64,000 nt of DNA from Pisaster brevispinus (GCA_023634235.1 JAMKCF010000001.1:12472258-12536257); one strand, 5' to 3'. Counted from the first letter of the stretch, positions 1-11,676 are shown. Notes: generated by a model not told the origin, from the sequence alone. Made by a program: numbers and translations.

Positions 1-19
1 TAGTTTTGTTATTCACTCA

Positions 20-265
20 TCAATGACAATGTCAGGCACATGTTGCCCCCAACACACTTTATCCCTGCAGTACCAAACAGATGTTGCCCCAATATCAGAC
101 AGACACTTTATCCCCACAGTACCAGACAGATGTAGCCCCCAATGTCAGACAGACACACTTTATCCCCACAGTACCAGACAGATGTAGCCCCCAATGTCAG
201 ACAGACACACTTTATCCCCACAGTACCAGACAGATGTAGCCCCCAATGTCAATGTATGGTTGAAC
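20..265. repeat. 52-bp tandem repeat (about 4.5 copies)
   Basis: The unit containing GTACCAGACAGATGTAGCCC recurs at 119, 171 and 223, exactly 52 bp apart. Diverged copies lie upstream near 70 and 20. The last three copies are almost identical. It lies just beyond the broken 3' end of the Helitron helicase. Short plus-strand ORFs across it are by-products of the repeat. From 265 to 502 I see nothing else. Confidence 0.9.
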
Positions 266-502
266 CTACGAGAAATGTTGTGCCCACACAGTATATACTC
301 TACCTATCTCACAATGTACAGACAAAAATATGCTACCAGAGACTGCTGCGCCCAAAACACACGACTAATCCCAATCTCAATCTCCAATTTCACAGTTGGA
401 GCTCATCAATTATCTAATAAAGATCAAGACTCTTCATTCTTAGAATTAAACAACAGAAAGCAGATGAAATCACTCCAAATACTTGTTATATATAATGATT
501 GT

Positions 503-1114
503 TTATTTATTATTTGTGCGTAGAAGGGTACAAGACTTTCCAATATGTTCTTCCTGCATCTCAATAGCAACAGTATTTATATCTTGTAGTGATGATGACA
601 GTCTTCTTAGTTTGGAACCAAATGTCTGATTATCAAATGTTACATTGATATACTTAGCACCAGATTGATCAGGTAACATCTCTATACCACTCACTGTTCC
701 AAACACTCCGTTTACAAGTCCATCTGATACATCTATATTTTTACTCAACATAACTCGAGCACCAACACCAAGCCATAATGATCTACATAAAGGACACTTA
801 TGAGTTGATTTCAAAGGTTGTTGTCTTTGTTTCAAATTACCATTTCCATCTCTTTCATAGTCCTTAGCTTCAATGTATACAGAATCTGGACACTTTTCAT
901 GCATTCTTTGCAGATTATATTTATCTACTTGCTTGTTTGTGGGATAAATATGTAAAGCATCATCATAATCCTCTCCTGTCTCACAACTTTTGAGTAAATT
1001 TACATCTTCATTTGCCAAAGTATCCTTCTTTGTTTTGATTCGCAATTTATTTAAGATTTCTGTAAACCTCACATCATCTTTTTGTCTCATAATTTCACTT
1101 AACTCAACTTTCAA
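503..1114 (-). pseudogene. PIF1-like helicase, C-terminal half (Helitron), truncated
   Basis: This frame continues the helicase. It has the LSEIMRQKDD segment seen after the DEAD-like motif in PIF1/Helitron helicases, a YPTN-type segment (HIYPTNKQVDKYN) and the GARVMLSKNIDVSDGLVNG block typical of superfamily 1B. It ends at about 503, where a PIF1 protein would go on to the Q-F-P-L and final helicase motifs (V and VI), so the 3' end is lost. Comparison with the preceding frame suggests several tens of residues are also missing between the GDFYQLP motif and ELSEIMRQ. AT-rich sequence with AATAAA-like signals follows near 480. A helicase without motifs V and VI should not be active. Confidence 0.85.
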
Positions 1115-1608
1115 GGTAATTGATAAAAATCACCAACTGCTATAACACTTACATTACCAAAAGCATGTTGAGTTCGTGTTTGTTTTATTTGCCTTAATCT
1201 GCCATGTATATAACACAACATTTTTTGGTCAACCATTGAGATTTCATCAATAATTAGTATTTGCAAATTGTCTAATTTATTACGTAATGTATTTAATTTT
1301 TCTTCACCAAGAGGTTTATATGGCAGTGACATATCAGTACTAATGCTGAGAGCAGAATGTAATGTCAGTCCGTTGATATTAAATGCAGCAACACCAGTTG
1401 GAGCAGTTAAAATTACAGATACATCATCAGGATTATGACTCATTCTACCAAGTAAACGTACTGCTTCATTATAAATACATTTTATCAAGTGTGATTTTCC
1501 TGTACCAGCTCCACCAGTAATGAACATGAAATGGTTCAGGTTTCTTGCCATTGACTTTATCGAGACACCATTGTCTAATCTTATAGAATACTTGACTCTG
1601 CTTGACAT
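1111..1608 (-). pseudogene. PIF1-like helicase, N-terminal half (Helitron)
   Basis: This frame holds Walker A (GGAGTGKS, about 1,500-1,525), the TAPTGVAA motif Ia, and Walker B with its neighbour (LIIDEISMV), then GDFYQLP. These are the core motifs of PIF1/RecD-type helicases, which unwind DNA during Helitron rolling-circle transposition. The real domain joins the Rep frame through a one-base shift near 1,525; residues before that in this frame are out-of-frame sequence. The frame stops directly after GDFYQLP, where a deletion and frameshift lead to the next piece. Confidence 0.9.
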
Positions 1609-4102
1609 TCATTAACCTCATCAAGTTTTGAGCTTCATGTCTTGGGATTTTGGCTTTATGATATTCAATGCAATAACTTCTGTCTTCTTTCTTATCTGAT
1701 TGCAAGTCTGGGATAGCACTCTCATCTTCATTCTCATTCTCAACTTGATTCATTTCATCTCTACATTCATGTCTTTCTGCTTCAGTCTCTGGACAGATCA
1801 TTGCCCATGCATCTTCTTGAGGACCAAACTTTGCTAAATACTCTTCAGCTTCATCCATTGCTTCAAGATTTACATCAAACATCTGGCGATTAGTGCTCAC
1901 AACATACTTGACAGTAACTATGTTATTGTTACACTCATCTAATTTCACACTTCCATTGTTATAAAATTGTTCAAATGTTTCAAATCCTGGAGGTTTTAAA
2001 TGTGCATCCACACGATGAGGTAAGAATAGTTGTAAAATACTATGATAGAATTGCTCTGGACATTTCATCACACTAAATCTTGGATACTTAATCACTGCAC
2101 TATTTGTTCTTGTACGTTTTTGTATATATCCCAACCCATTCTGTAGTTGATGGACATGTTTGTATGTTTTACCACTATAAACTTTCAAAGCTTCTGTACT
2201 CGACAGGACTCTATATTCTGAACAAAATGTACCTAAACACATATCAAATTCATTTGAGTTGGGTCTTGCTTGATATCTGTCTAATTTACTGACCATCCAT
2301 ACATTTTCATCATCACCCTCTGATTTATTCTGGATCAATCTGAGTGGCAAACTCATTCTGACAGGATTCTCTCCTAATGGAATAAATTCTACTTTTCTTG
2401 ATCCTTCTTTCAACCTCAAATTACACACTCTGAAACATGCCTCTTGTGCTGAAACCTCTCTATTTTGTAAATACACTTGTCCAATTTGCTTCATACTTTG
2501 CTTAGCATCAACATTTCCTTTCAATGCTTCACTTTGTGCTTGACCAAGTAATAATCCCATCTCACGCTCAGCTTTTGACATATATGACGCAACGTATGCA
2601 ACAGCTCCATAAACATCATTGATAAACTGAATATCAAGATTAGCATTCCATACTCGTGATAAGGCTGGATTATACTGGTTAACCCATGCATCGTTAGGAT
2701 TACGCTTCAAGACTATACCAACTTTCTTACTCATTTCGTTATTTGCTTTCTCAAAATCTGCTTGAGTTATTCCAAGGGCTTTGAACATTTCATGCACAGA
2801 CTTAAATTTCAGGTTGTCATCAAGTAAAGCATCACGTACTGATTTCAACAAATCAGCTGCAGTGTCATCTGTATCAGTATTTCCTTCACAAGCTGACATG
2901 TCAATACCACAATCATTTTCATTTCCTTGTATATCATTATCAACAGATTTATGTCCAGTCACAAACGTTCTCTCAGATGGAGGTCTCGGAAAGTTGAATC
3001 TGCATTCTGTTCCTTTCTTTTTACAACTCTTTGAGTGTCTTCTGCTGTGCATTTGAACATTTAAAATTATCTCATTCAATTCTTCATCTACTTCTTTTGT
3101 TGGTAAATCACAAGATACATACTTATCAATAAATTTGACAACTTTTTCATCCGCATCTTCATTTAGTTTAGGAGCATCTTCAATCCAGAACAAACAATGT
3201 GTATGAGGGGAACCTCTCATCTGAAACTCAACTCTGTAAAAATAGTCTTTGACCTTTCCAATAGGATTAGCTTCTGACAAAATCACCTCTTTCAGAAACA
3301 CATGGAATCTTCTATCAAACATTCTAGCCACAGTGACAGAATTACTCTTCAATATCAAACATTTATCATTCCAATCTAACTCATCTATTGTTCTTGGATC
3401 TCCTTGTTGTTTCAGAATTGTATTTATGACTTCAGGCCATCTCATATCGGCAGCAGAAAATGAACAAAACCAAGTTGGTACACCAAGTTGTCTTATCATA
3501 GCCAACACATCATTTTTAGTTGAAGCCCAGTAAGGAGGAGTGCCACGAATTGGTTTCAAAACTTTGTAACCCTTATCAGATTTCAACATATTTCCAAATT
3601 TTTCCTTGTCATTCAGCATTGATGCAGTCAAATTATGTCCATCCCGTGTTCTGCCAGAACCTTTTCTCAGTGCAATAGACACACATGACAACACTTGTTG
3701 AATTTCTGATAAATATTGAGCATAAAATATATAATCAGTACTTTGTGAAAATCTGTTGTCTACATTCATTAGTCTGTTATGCAAATACCTACAAAGAGTC
3801 AATCTAATATCACGTTTATCACTAAATATTGGACTGCCTTCAGGAAATAATGTAGGAAAGCATTTGGCTTCATTTCCTTCTTCCATTAAGACTCTTACAG
3901 GATTATTGCCTTCACAAGGAGCTACACAAAATACATCATCAAAATACTGATCTAGAATCTCTTGACCAATATCTGCTGGTTGCATGCAAGTATCAAGCTT
4001 TACACCACAACCTTTCCTCATCAGTAACCTCTTCACAAATCTCATTAGTACTACATTCACCTTCACAATCTTTGTCACCATCGCTGTTATATTCATTTGC
4101 AT
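1469..4102 (-). pseudogene. Helitron Rep (rolling-circle initiator) domain
   Basis: A long open frame matches the Helitron_like_N/Rep region. Visible landmarks are a segment with FPTLFPEGSP and RLTLCRYLHNR near the start, the GSPHTHCLFW segment with the metal-binding HUH motif (about residue 300, near 3,205), the CRFNFPRPPSERT motif and YVASYMSKAE (about residue 505, near 2,585), where the nicking tyrosines and conserved lysine lie. Rep nicks and joins the element ends. The domain itself is unbroken. The first 30 or so residues of this frame are out-of-frame sequence overlapping the previous piece; the in-frame junction is near 4,010. The last residues run out of frame into the helicase. Confidence 0.9.
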
Positions 4103-6086
4103 TTTCAGGTACAGGATTAATCCATTCTTCTTTTATTTCAATATCATTGTACCATTTATTGTTCTCCTTTAAATAATGTAATGCTTCCACAACATATTCT
4201 TTATTCACAAATTTATACTCATAATATCCTTTATATGACAATTTGCGTTTCAATTTGATACGTATTAATTCATGCTCATTGGTTCTTGGCAATGATTGTA
4301 CTGATTTATCAACATTAGCTGGCACACAAATACAAGGTCCAATTACTCCATTCTGACCACCCTTTGGAAGATTCACTATTTTCATGAATGCAATATTACG
4401 AGCTATCAAATGTTGCTCTAATGTATTGAGTTTCTTCAATTCTAGTGGTATATCTATTAAAGCCAAATTGTTCAGACTTGCTTCTGCTGGTATTCTGTTT
4501 TTACTCAACTTCCTATGACAGGTGTAACAAATCCATAGACATGATCTTGATCCAGACAAAGTACATTCTCCTGTACTACAGTCATCAGTGCATTTATGGA
4601 TATATTTCTCTGATATGTATTCTGCATACTTATAATGATCTTTCTTACACTGTAAAACTTGGTTTTTATACAACAGTTTCAGACAAACAGCACAAACACA
4701 ATCTGGTCCTGAATTTAATTTGTTCTTGAAATTTGTGATTACATTAACTACAAATTTGTGCCTTTTTTTGTTATCAGCTTTTCTTTTCACACTCGTTTTT
4801 ATAACTTTCTCTTTGTATAATGGACTTCCATGGTACCTGTGTTTAATGGTACTAATAACTTTCTCTCTGTATAGTTGATTTCCATGATATTTGCTTTTGA
4901 TTCCATTAATCACTTTCTGTCTGTGTAGTTGATTTCCATGATATTTTCTTTTAAGGCCATCAATCACTTTCTGTCTGTGTAGTTGATTTCCATGATATTT
5001 TCTTTTAACGCCATCAATCACTTTCTGTCTGTGTAGTTGATTTCCATGATATTTTCTTTTAAGGCCATCAATAACTTTTTGTCTGTGTAGTTGATTTCCA
5101 TGATATTTTCTTTTAAGGCCATCAATCACTTTTTGTCTGTGTAGTTGATTTCCATAATATTTTCTTTTAAGGCCATCAATCACTTTTTGTCTGTGTAGTT
5201 GATTTCCATGATATTTTCTTTTAATGCCATCAATCACTTTCTGTATATATAGTATATTTCCATGATATTTTCTTTTGACTTCATCAATTACTTTCTCTCT
5301 GTATAATTGCTTACAATGGTACTTTTGTTTAACACAATGTATTAGTTCTTTTTTATATTCAAAATTTGTATGGTATTTATGCTTCATAGCATTGTTTAAA
5401 TTCATTGCATATTTTACGTTTGTACGATATCGCATTTTATTACCTTTAATTAAATTTCTTTTATAGTCAACATCTGAATGATACTTTAATTTCATTTCCT
5501 TTATTTTCTTCATTCTGTATTCTGCATTACAAGTGTAGTTCTTTTTTATGTTATCTCTTGTTTTATTTTTGTTTATCTTATATTCCCTTTTAATTGCATT
5601 TTTCTTCTTTTGTCTATAATCCGACTCTCCATAATATTTAGTTTTCACTGCAATAATTTGCTTTTGCTTATGCAATTCATTTCCATGATATTTCATCTTG
5701 TTATACTTGTTATTACTTTCAAGTTCATCTATAGAAACTTTACTATTTGAATGCTGTTCAACATTTTGGGAAACAATATTATGTTTGCACTGATCTTCAC
5801 TTCGTTTCTGCCTTTTCCTTTCTTTATCCATTTTTCTCCTCAATTCTACACTAGTTCTGTGCCTACGCTTCTTTCCTTTTGATACTTTACTTTGTTTACT
5901 ACAATTTCTATCATCCTGTTTGTTTTCATTCAAATTAACACAATATTCAGTAGTCTTACAATTGATTACATTTTCAATCAAATCATTGTCTTCATTACTG
6001 GTATGACAAACATTACATCCAGCTAAATCAATTGATTCTCCTTCAACAAGAAATCCTTCCATTGGTAATGAGCACACCGACAACAC
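3993..6086 (-). pseudogene. Helitron protein middle part: 18-residue repeats and DUF6570-like region
   Basis: The N-terminal third is lysine-rich and hydrophilic. It is followed by many copies of an 18-residue unit of the form KRKYHGNQLHRQKVIDGL. After the repeats comes a Cys/His-rich stretch (CAVCLK, CSTGECTL, CLWICYTCHRKL), which could bind zinc, and a block with LEQHLIARNIAFMKI and LPKGGQNGVIGP that I recognise as the region usually directly before Rep in animal Helitrons (DUF6570). The end shifts frame into Rep near 4,010. The first codons are in frame with the catalytic-histidine end of the OTU domain, so the annotated start is not a true start. Confidence 0.8.
4800..5690 (-). repeat. 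54-bp coding tandem repeat in the Helitron gene
   Basis: TTGATTTCC recurs every 54 bp (for example at 4,929 and 4,983). The copies between about 4,860 and 5,260 are nearly identical, and progressively degenerate copies extend to about 5,690. All stay in frame and encode basic 18-residue units rich in Lys, Arg, Tyr and His. The central homogeneity points to recent expansion or gene conversion. Confidence 0.9.
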
Positions 6087-6089
6087 AAC

Positions 6090-6565
6090 ATCATAATGTA
6101 TTTCATGAGTGTGTTTCAGATTAATTCCTTCATTTGAAGTTACACAACCTATACTCTCAATGTGTCCAGAAAATATATACCACCTGTTTGCATGACCAAA
6201 TAATATATGTCAGTTTCAAGCATATGTGCAGCAGCCATGATCTCTACTTCTGTAGCCCACACACCTGAACAGAACATGCTTTGCCTTCTAATATAACTTT
6301 CAATATCATTAAAACCTTCTCGTAAATAAGTCTTGTAAAAATGTCCATGCATCATCAAATAGTTAACAGTTGCTAATCTCAATCTCAAATGGCTGCGTTC
6401 AGTTCCTGAAATGGCAAATGACAAAGCTCTGAAGAAACAGTTTCCATCACCTTGAATATTTCTTAAACGATCAGGATGTCCCATTCTTTCACATTCTTGA
6501 AACACAACAGACTGAATAAACTCTGGTAATTCCAACTGACTTGCATAATGCCTTCTTAGCTTCAC
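6090..6565 (-). pseudogene. OTU-family cysteine protease domain (Helitron)
   Basis: The GDGNCFFRALS motif (about 6,420-6,455) holds the OTU catalytic Asp and Cys, and the rest of the fold is recognisable (ATEVEIMAAAHML, IYYLV). The first frame stops near 6,149. The catalytic histidine motif HYD follows in another frame at 6,090-6,098, in phase with the next polyprotein piece, so one frameshift splits the domain between Cys and His. OTU proteins usually cleave ubiquitin chains, and OTU domains are known in Helitrons. The first few residues are out of frame relative to the C76-like piece upstream. Confidence 0.85.
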
Positions 6566-8060
6566 AACTTAGAGGAACAAATTTAAAACCAGCTGCTTCA
6601 GATACTGCAATCATTTCAACATCACTACTGTCTTCACATTTATCATCACTAAAATCACCGTCAACATGTGTCATGCTGCATGCATCTTTAAAGTCACTGG
6701 TGTTTTCACATGGTGGTTTACTATCTTTAATATCATCGCTATTTTTGTCTGGCAGTTCACTTGCCACATATACATCTGCAAGTGTATCACATGTACACAA
6801 ATCACTTGACTGAACCAACTTTACTTCCTCATCAACAAATTTACCTTCACAAATACATTCAGATGTATCATCATTTAGGCACAAAGTCACTCCTGTAATT
6901 TCAAATTGTTCATTATTATACAAATTCATAGATTGTTGCAATTCTGTACAATACCTGTTAACATCTTGCCATGTTGGTGTAAATTTCAACAAGCTCTTTC
7001 CATCTTGTACTTGCCACCCATTCTCATTTCTGGAATGTGAATCAAAGGTAAAATATAAACCATCTTGAGCAATAACACCAAATGTATTCCCATTAAAACA
7101 TATGAAACAAGCATTATATCTCTGCAATGTTTGCTCAAGCGCTTCGTTTAACTGCATCATATTGAATTCAGATAAATTCTCATCATCTTCAAACGTACCA
7201 GTGAAAGACTCATGATAAATCATTGTGCAGCATTTGTTGAATACAACCAGTTCATTTGGCAGTTCATTAATTAACAGATAATTATTGTTCATTGTTGAAC
7301 TATTGGATAAGTAACCGTACAATTCATCCCCAGTATTCAAAATTAAATCCATATCATAACTTGTCCAGTCTCTCAAATCTTTAACATGACTGTACATCAT
7401 TGCACATAAGCCATTTGGAACACACTGTTTCCCAGTATTCAAACCAAATTTTAAGTGACCCTGATGAAAATGTCCTTGTACATAACATTTGACAGGTGTC
7501 AATTTTGAATATTTATTTATCTTCTTGTCATTCAACTGCAATGATCTCTTCTTTATTTCACAAGTTTGATGTACATGTAGATGTTCTTCTTCAGCACTAT
7601 TATCATGTTTCTTGTCTTTTATCAAATCATTACCTGATGTTATTGGAGATGTCTTATTTCCTTTCTCATCAATGCAGGGCAAAGATTTGTCACTTTCCCA
7701 TTTATTACAATTCTTTGACGACACTTTACTCTGCAATTGCTTGTTAGTTGCTTTTCTATCAGTGTTTGAACTACCACTTGCACTTGAATTATCAGCAGGA
7801 GATGAATTTGATTTCCTTTTCCTCAAGAAATAACCACCAGTCTGTTTTCTCAATGCCTGCTTTACACGGCTCACTTTCACATACCTATTTTGCCATCGAT
7901 ATTTCACCATCTGTTGTAAATTTTTCCTTGGAAGAGAATTCATCAACATGCTCATCATCAATACAGTTGTCCAATCCTGTATACAGCGAGTCAAAAATAT
8001 TCCAATCTTTAGAAATACCAAACTTGTGTAACAAAGTGTCACAGTAATTAGCATGTCCAC
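6489..8060 (-). pseudogene. C76-like papain-fold cysteine protease domain (Helitron)
   Basis: The frame carries a segment resembling the tegument-type deubiquitinase fold (peptidase family C76): GKQCVPNGL with a likely catalytic Cys near residue 212, WTSYDMDLILNTGDELY, and FDSHSRNENG near residue 340, where Asp and His would complete the triad. The region before it is polar and low complexity; the region after it is acidic. The family assignment rests on these motifs alone. The first 50 or so residues are out of frame with the upstream PHD piece (real junction near 7,900), and the last residues run past the frame break into OTU near 6,555. Having both C76-like and OTU domains suggests the element encoded two ubiquitin-directed proteases. 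Confidence 0.65.
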
Positions 8061-8274
8061 ATTTACAACAAATCCAACTAAATGTCTTACTATTCAAATG
8101 TCCCTTCAACTTCAACAAATGTGTGCAACTAATGTGAAATGAGACACTACATTTATCACATTGTATTTGCCTTGTGCCATATCCATCAATTTTATCACAA
8201 AGCCAACATACATTGCCACTATCATCTTCATGCATGTCCTTGTCTTTTTCTTGTGGTATTTTTGCTATCATCAC
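7885..8274 (-). pseudogene. PHD zinc finger (Helitron N-terminal region)
   Basis: A C4HC3 pattern is visible: CWLCDK, CDKCSVSFHISC and the final WICCKC pair, with the tryptophan before the last Cys pair that is typical of PHD fingers. PHD fingers read histone tails, which in a transposon could guide integration or chromatin contact (inference). The domain is intact. Frameshifts join it to the basic linker upstream (near 8,250) and the protease domain downstream (near 7,900). Confidence 0.85.
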
Positions 8275-8660
8275 ATTTTGGTAGTTTGTGGCAACTCTGA
8301 TTGATTCTGCTCATTTCATTTGCACTCTGATTACATTTGGAACTGATAATTTTGCTTATAGTCCTTGTATGGCCAAATGTAGTTTGTTTAAGTCGTTCAT
8401 GTACTTGTCTATCTTTCTTTGTCATACGCTGCTCTACTGATTTACCATTGCAATAATTATACATCATGTTTTCTGGCTTTTGTGGTCAATCTTGTGCGCT
8501 TTGGTACAGTGTATCCACTTGCTTGATTCTTTCTGTGTTGTTTTTTGCCATTCTTACAAGAACATGTTTCAATAATTTTTCTCTTTAATGAACGAGAACA
8601 CTTCTGCTTTATTGATACTACAAATGACACTTTCATCTTTTTCATGTCTGTTATACACAT
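8228..8660 (-). pseudogene. Basic linker of the Helitron N-terminus (two frames)
   Basis: Two overlapping short frames (8,457-8,660 and 8,228-8,467) encode Lys/Arg-rich sequence with NLS-like clusters (KRTRLTTKARK, NTTRKRQ). Their composition continues the lysine-rich N-terminus and they lie directly before the PHD finger, so I treat them as a broken part of the same gene. They contain no recognisable domain. Confidence 0.5.
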
Positions 8661-8769
8661 GCTTGTTACCCGTCTGCTTCAGACAACTTTGGTGATCTCC
8701 ATGTCTGTCCTTTTCATGGCAATTTCCATTACTTTGATTTTTATGCTTCTGAAGGTCAGTGCCATGAAT

Positions 8770-9744
8770 CTAACATGCATACTTCTGGTTACTTTTGTCA
8801 TAGATTTTGTGCTTTTTGCAACTAGTCTCTTGCCTTTTATGGTCAACTTTGTATGTATTCTTACTGCTTTTGTTACAGTTCATACATCTTCCACATTTCT
8901 TAGGGCATATGCATTTGTCCAGCACTTCACATTTGTGCTTGTTTGGACATTTCTCATAGTATTGACTCAGGCTGTAGTAATTCTCACAACTCTTGTGCTC
9001 TTCAAAAGATTTCTGATTCTTCCAATTTGCATAACTCAGATTGTTACAACTTGCAAAACTTTGTTTCTTACAACTTTCAATCTTACATCTTTGATTCGTA
9101 CATCTTTGTTTCTTATATCTTTGTTTCATACATCTTTGTTTCATACATCTTTGTTTCTTATATCTTTGTTTCATACATCTTTGTTTCATACATCTTTGTT
9201 TCATACACCTTTGATATATATGATGGCTGTCACTGATAGCAAGCACATCTGCAAGTTTCTCAGTAACGTCCTCAAGTGTAAACACTCGAGTCGTTTCTTT
9301 CATACACTGTTTTATATCATGGCTGTCACTGATAGCCTGCATATCTGCAAGTTTCTCAGTGACGTCCTCAAGTGTAAACACTTGAGTCGTTTCTTTCATA
9401 CACTGTTTTATATCATGGCTGTCACTGATAGCAAGCACATCTGCAAGTTTCTCAGTGACGTCCTCAAGCATAGACACTTGAGTCATTTGTGAAAAGGAAG
9501 AATAGATCACAGAAGAACAGACACAAGTGGAAAAACAAGTGGTAAAGTCAGAAAGAAACACACATCTGTCAAAGCACATCCTTTCAGTCCTCCTCAAACA
9601 TCGCAGAGCCTCCTCCTTCTCCCTCCAAGCAGCTTGATATTTCGGCATCTTCTTCTGAAAAATAAAAAAACCCAAACACAAACATGTTAATGATTTGACT
9701 GTATGTACAAAAAAATGTATGACGAAACAATTATCACAACTCAA
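8770..9744 (-). pseudogene. N-terminal, repeat-rich part of the Helitron protein
   Basis: A likely initiator methionine at about 9,648 (MPKYQAAWREKEEALRCL) follows a good splice acceptor, a T-rich tract ending in CAG at about 9,657, so an upstream non-coding exon is possible. After a short helical start come three copies of a 32-residue unit (FTLEDVTEKLADVLAISDSH), then a run of five-residue KQRCM/KQRYK units, then a Cys/Lys-rich stretch (CPNKHKCEVLDKC, CPKKCGRCMNC). The frame stops at 8,770. I recognise no known domain. A longer plus-strand reading of this stretch is hydrophobic repeat translation and is not a gene. Confidence 0.6.
9080..9490 (-). repeat. 15-bp and 96-bp coding minisatellites
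   Basis: About nine copies of a 15-bp unit (CATACATCTTTGTTT on the plus strand) occupy 9,085-9,215. Three copies of a 96-bp unit containing ATGGCTGTCACTGATAGC lie at about 9,222, 9,318 and 9,414. Both periods are multiples of three, so frame is kept in the minus-strand protein. Confidence 0.85.
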
Positions 9745-11450
9745 TCACTATGGACACAGCATTTTTAAATTGAAATTTGTTGCATTTCCATTGTATTTGG
9801 TATTGTTCTTACAGATCATTTGATATGCAATTTTGTAATGCTTTTTTATGTTTGCCAGCAAATAAAATGAAATGAAGCATATCCAATTACAGAGCAACTT
9901 GCTGCATGCATTTTCCCTGCACATCATGATGTCACTGCCAAACATGAACCAACAGAACAAAAAAGATTATACTTAGAAGCAGGCAATTTGTTATAATTTC
10001 AACTGATTTGTCCAAACTGTGCTAAAAACCACTATGGACTCACAGCTACATTTGTTCAGTTTCAGTTTGAAAGCTTACTACTTTAAAAATGAATGTATGC
10101 CTACTAATCATGCAATGAACATTTACTAACTGATATGAAATGCTTTCACCACAAAAAATCTGTGTAAATTGTTACATGTATGAAACACTGAAAAACAAAG
10201 AACTGTTTTACAAACCAATTTACATGCAATATTCAATTCTTGTTGGCAGACATTAATTTTAAATTTTAAATTAAAACCAATGCACTCATCACAACACAAC
10301 TCATATACCTTCAACCAGCAGTTTTTCTCATGACTGGTGTACATGAATGATCTAACAGTACTCCGCACTTCAGTGGCAAAGAACTTCATTAATCAATTAC
10401 ATCACTTTTAAGTAAACTACAATAAGGATTCAAATATAAACACTCTTCGTTTGAAACACGCATCAAAAGAAAAGGACAGCTTAACCAGTATTCAATCATC
10501 ACAAGTTGCACAAACATTGTGAGTTCTGCATTGACTGTCTGTTTGCCTTCCAATTACTTATGTTACGGGCATAGCACTGCAAAATTAATCATTTTCCAAA
10601 ATGTAATTTGTAAACATGAAACGTTGACTTCTTAATAATAATTGTAGTTAAAAATTCCTACCGGAATAGCTTCAGCTTAAAATGAAGACTTCAAAGTTCA
10701 AGCATGTGTCAACAGGTCAAGCATCTCAAGACAACATCTACACAAATATGTAAAATCCCCCCACTTGGTGGAAGATAATTATTACTATTGAGTATTGAGC
10801 AAGTTTTCTAGAAAATTATTGTTGCCTAGCTACCAACGCAACTGTAAATAAATAAAAACTTCAGTCTGTTAATGTTATACTTATTGTTAATGCGATGCGT
10901 GAACATTTAAATGTTTGTTGACGTTGAGTTTTAGTACGTTAAATCAGTCAATAAAGGCTACACGCTTCAAAATATATAACAAATTCTAATTTCGTCTTTC
11001 TATTTAAATGATTTTCAACCACATTCACCTAAAATAAAATACACGACTTTTGAGGTACTAATATGAATAACACAAATACAATCAACAAACTAAAAACATG
11101 AAAAACGTTTACTACTCTCAACACAGCTTCTGAAAAACATTGCGTAACCTTCGTTTGGCAAATCAACTCTGACGATTTTTGACTGGTCACGAGGACAGAT
11201 AGTTCCCCTCCATCTAAAAACAAACAATACTTAATTAAAAGTCTAGGTATACGACAATCCAGCCTCGTTTCCATTGTTGTACGATCTCGCCGCACCAATT
11301 CTTTCCCAGAATACCTTGTTCTATCGCGATCATAGGAGTCACTTTTGTATGAAACCCAAGCAGCGTTGACTTTGCACGCTGCCTTCCAGGGGTGAGGAGA
11401 GGTATAAAAACGCCCCGCTTCCCATGATAACGAGGCTAACACGACTTCAA
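9745..11450. other. Non-coding region upstream of the Helitron gene
   Basis: AT-rich sequence with only short, unconvincing ORFs. It should contain the Helitron promoter and 5' end, but I could not identify a terminus. A plus-strand TATA-like box (TATAAAAACG) lies at about 11,403, directly before the MITE at 11,460. No open frame that I recognise follows it. Confidence 0.5.
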
Positions 11451-11459
11451 CATTTCCAA

Positions 11460-11667
11460 TTCGCTCGGCCCCAGCGGCCTATCCAGGACCGCTGGGATGG
11501 GCTAATCAGCTTGCACAGATTCTTGTTCAGGAAGTACGTCATGCGTGCAGTGCTTGCAGTGTGAGTGTGATGCATGATGGGACTGAGCATTAACCAATGA
11601 GCGTGCTTGATACGTTTGCCCATCCCAGCGCCTTTGGTTTAAAGGCAAGGCGCTGGGGACGAGCGAA
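11460..11667 (+). mobile_element. Mutator-like MITE, copy 1 (9-bp TSD)
   Basis: The element is 208 bp with ends TTCGCTCG...CGAGCGAA. It is flanked by a perfect 9-bp direct repeat CATTTCCAA (11,451-11,459 and 11,668-11,676). Each end folds further: the left arm contains a CCAGCG...CGCTGG hairpin and the right arm has the matching arrangement. It has no coding capacity. A 9-bp duplication is typical of Mutator-like elements. The same element, inverted, lies at 31,358-31,566. Confidence 0.9.
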
Positions 11668-11676
11668 CATTTCCAA

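Larger units (their letters stand above)
503..9744 (-). mobile_element. Relict autonomous Helitron (Rep-helicase with PHD, C76-like and OTU domains)
   Basis: A chain of overlapping minus-strand reading frames encodes, in order, a basic/Cys-rich N-terminus, PHD finger, C76-like protease, OTU protease, 18-residue repeats, a DUF6570-like block, the Helitron replication-initiator domain and PIF1 helicase. Rep followed by PIF1 helicase defines animal Helitrons. At least six frame breaks and a missing helicase C-terminus show it is inactive. I could not find the element's own termini, so the limits given are those of coding similarity. Smaller coordinates are the 3' side of the gene. Confidence 0.9.

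Noticed and set aside
8545..9492. 315-residue plus-strand ORF, very hydrophobic
   Set aside because: It is the antisense of the repeat-rich Helitron N-terminus. Its repeated FHTSLFHTSLF-type sequence is a by-product of the 15-bp and 96-bp repeats.
11029..11442. 137-residue minus-strand ORF near the TATA-like box
   Set aside because: No domain and no repeated or conserved feature; ends in hydrophobic low-complexity sequence. Considered chance.
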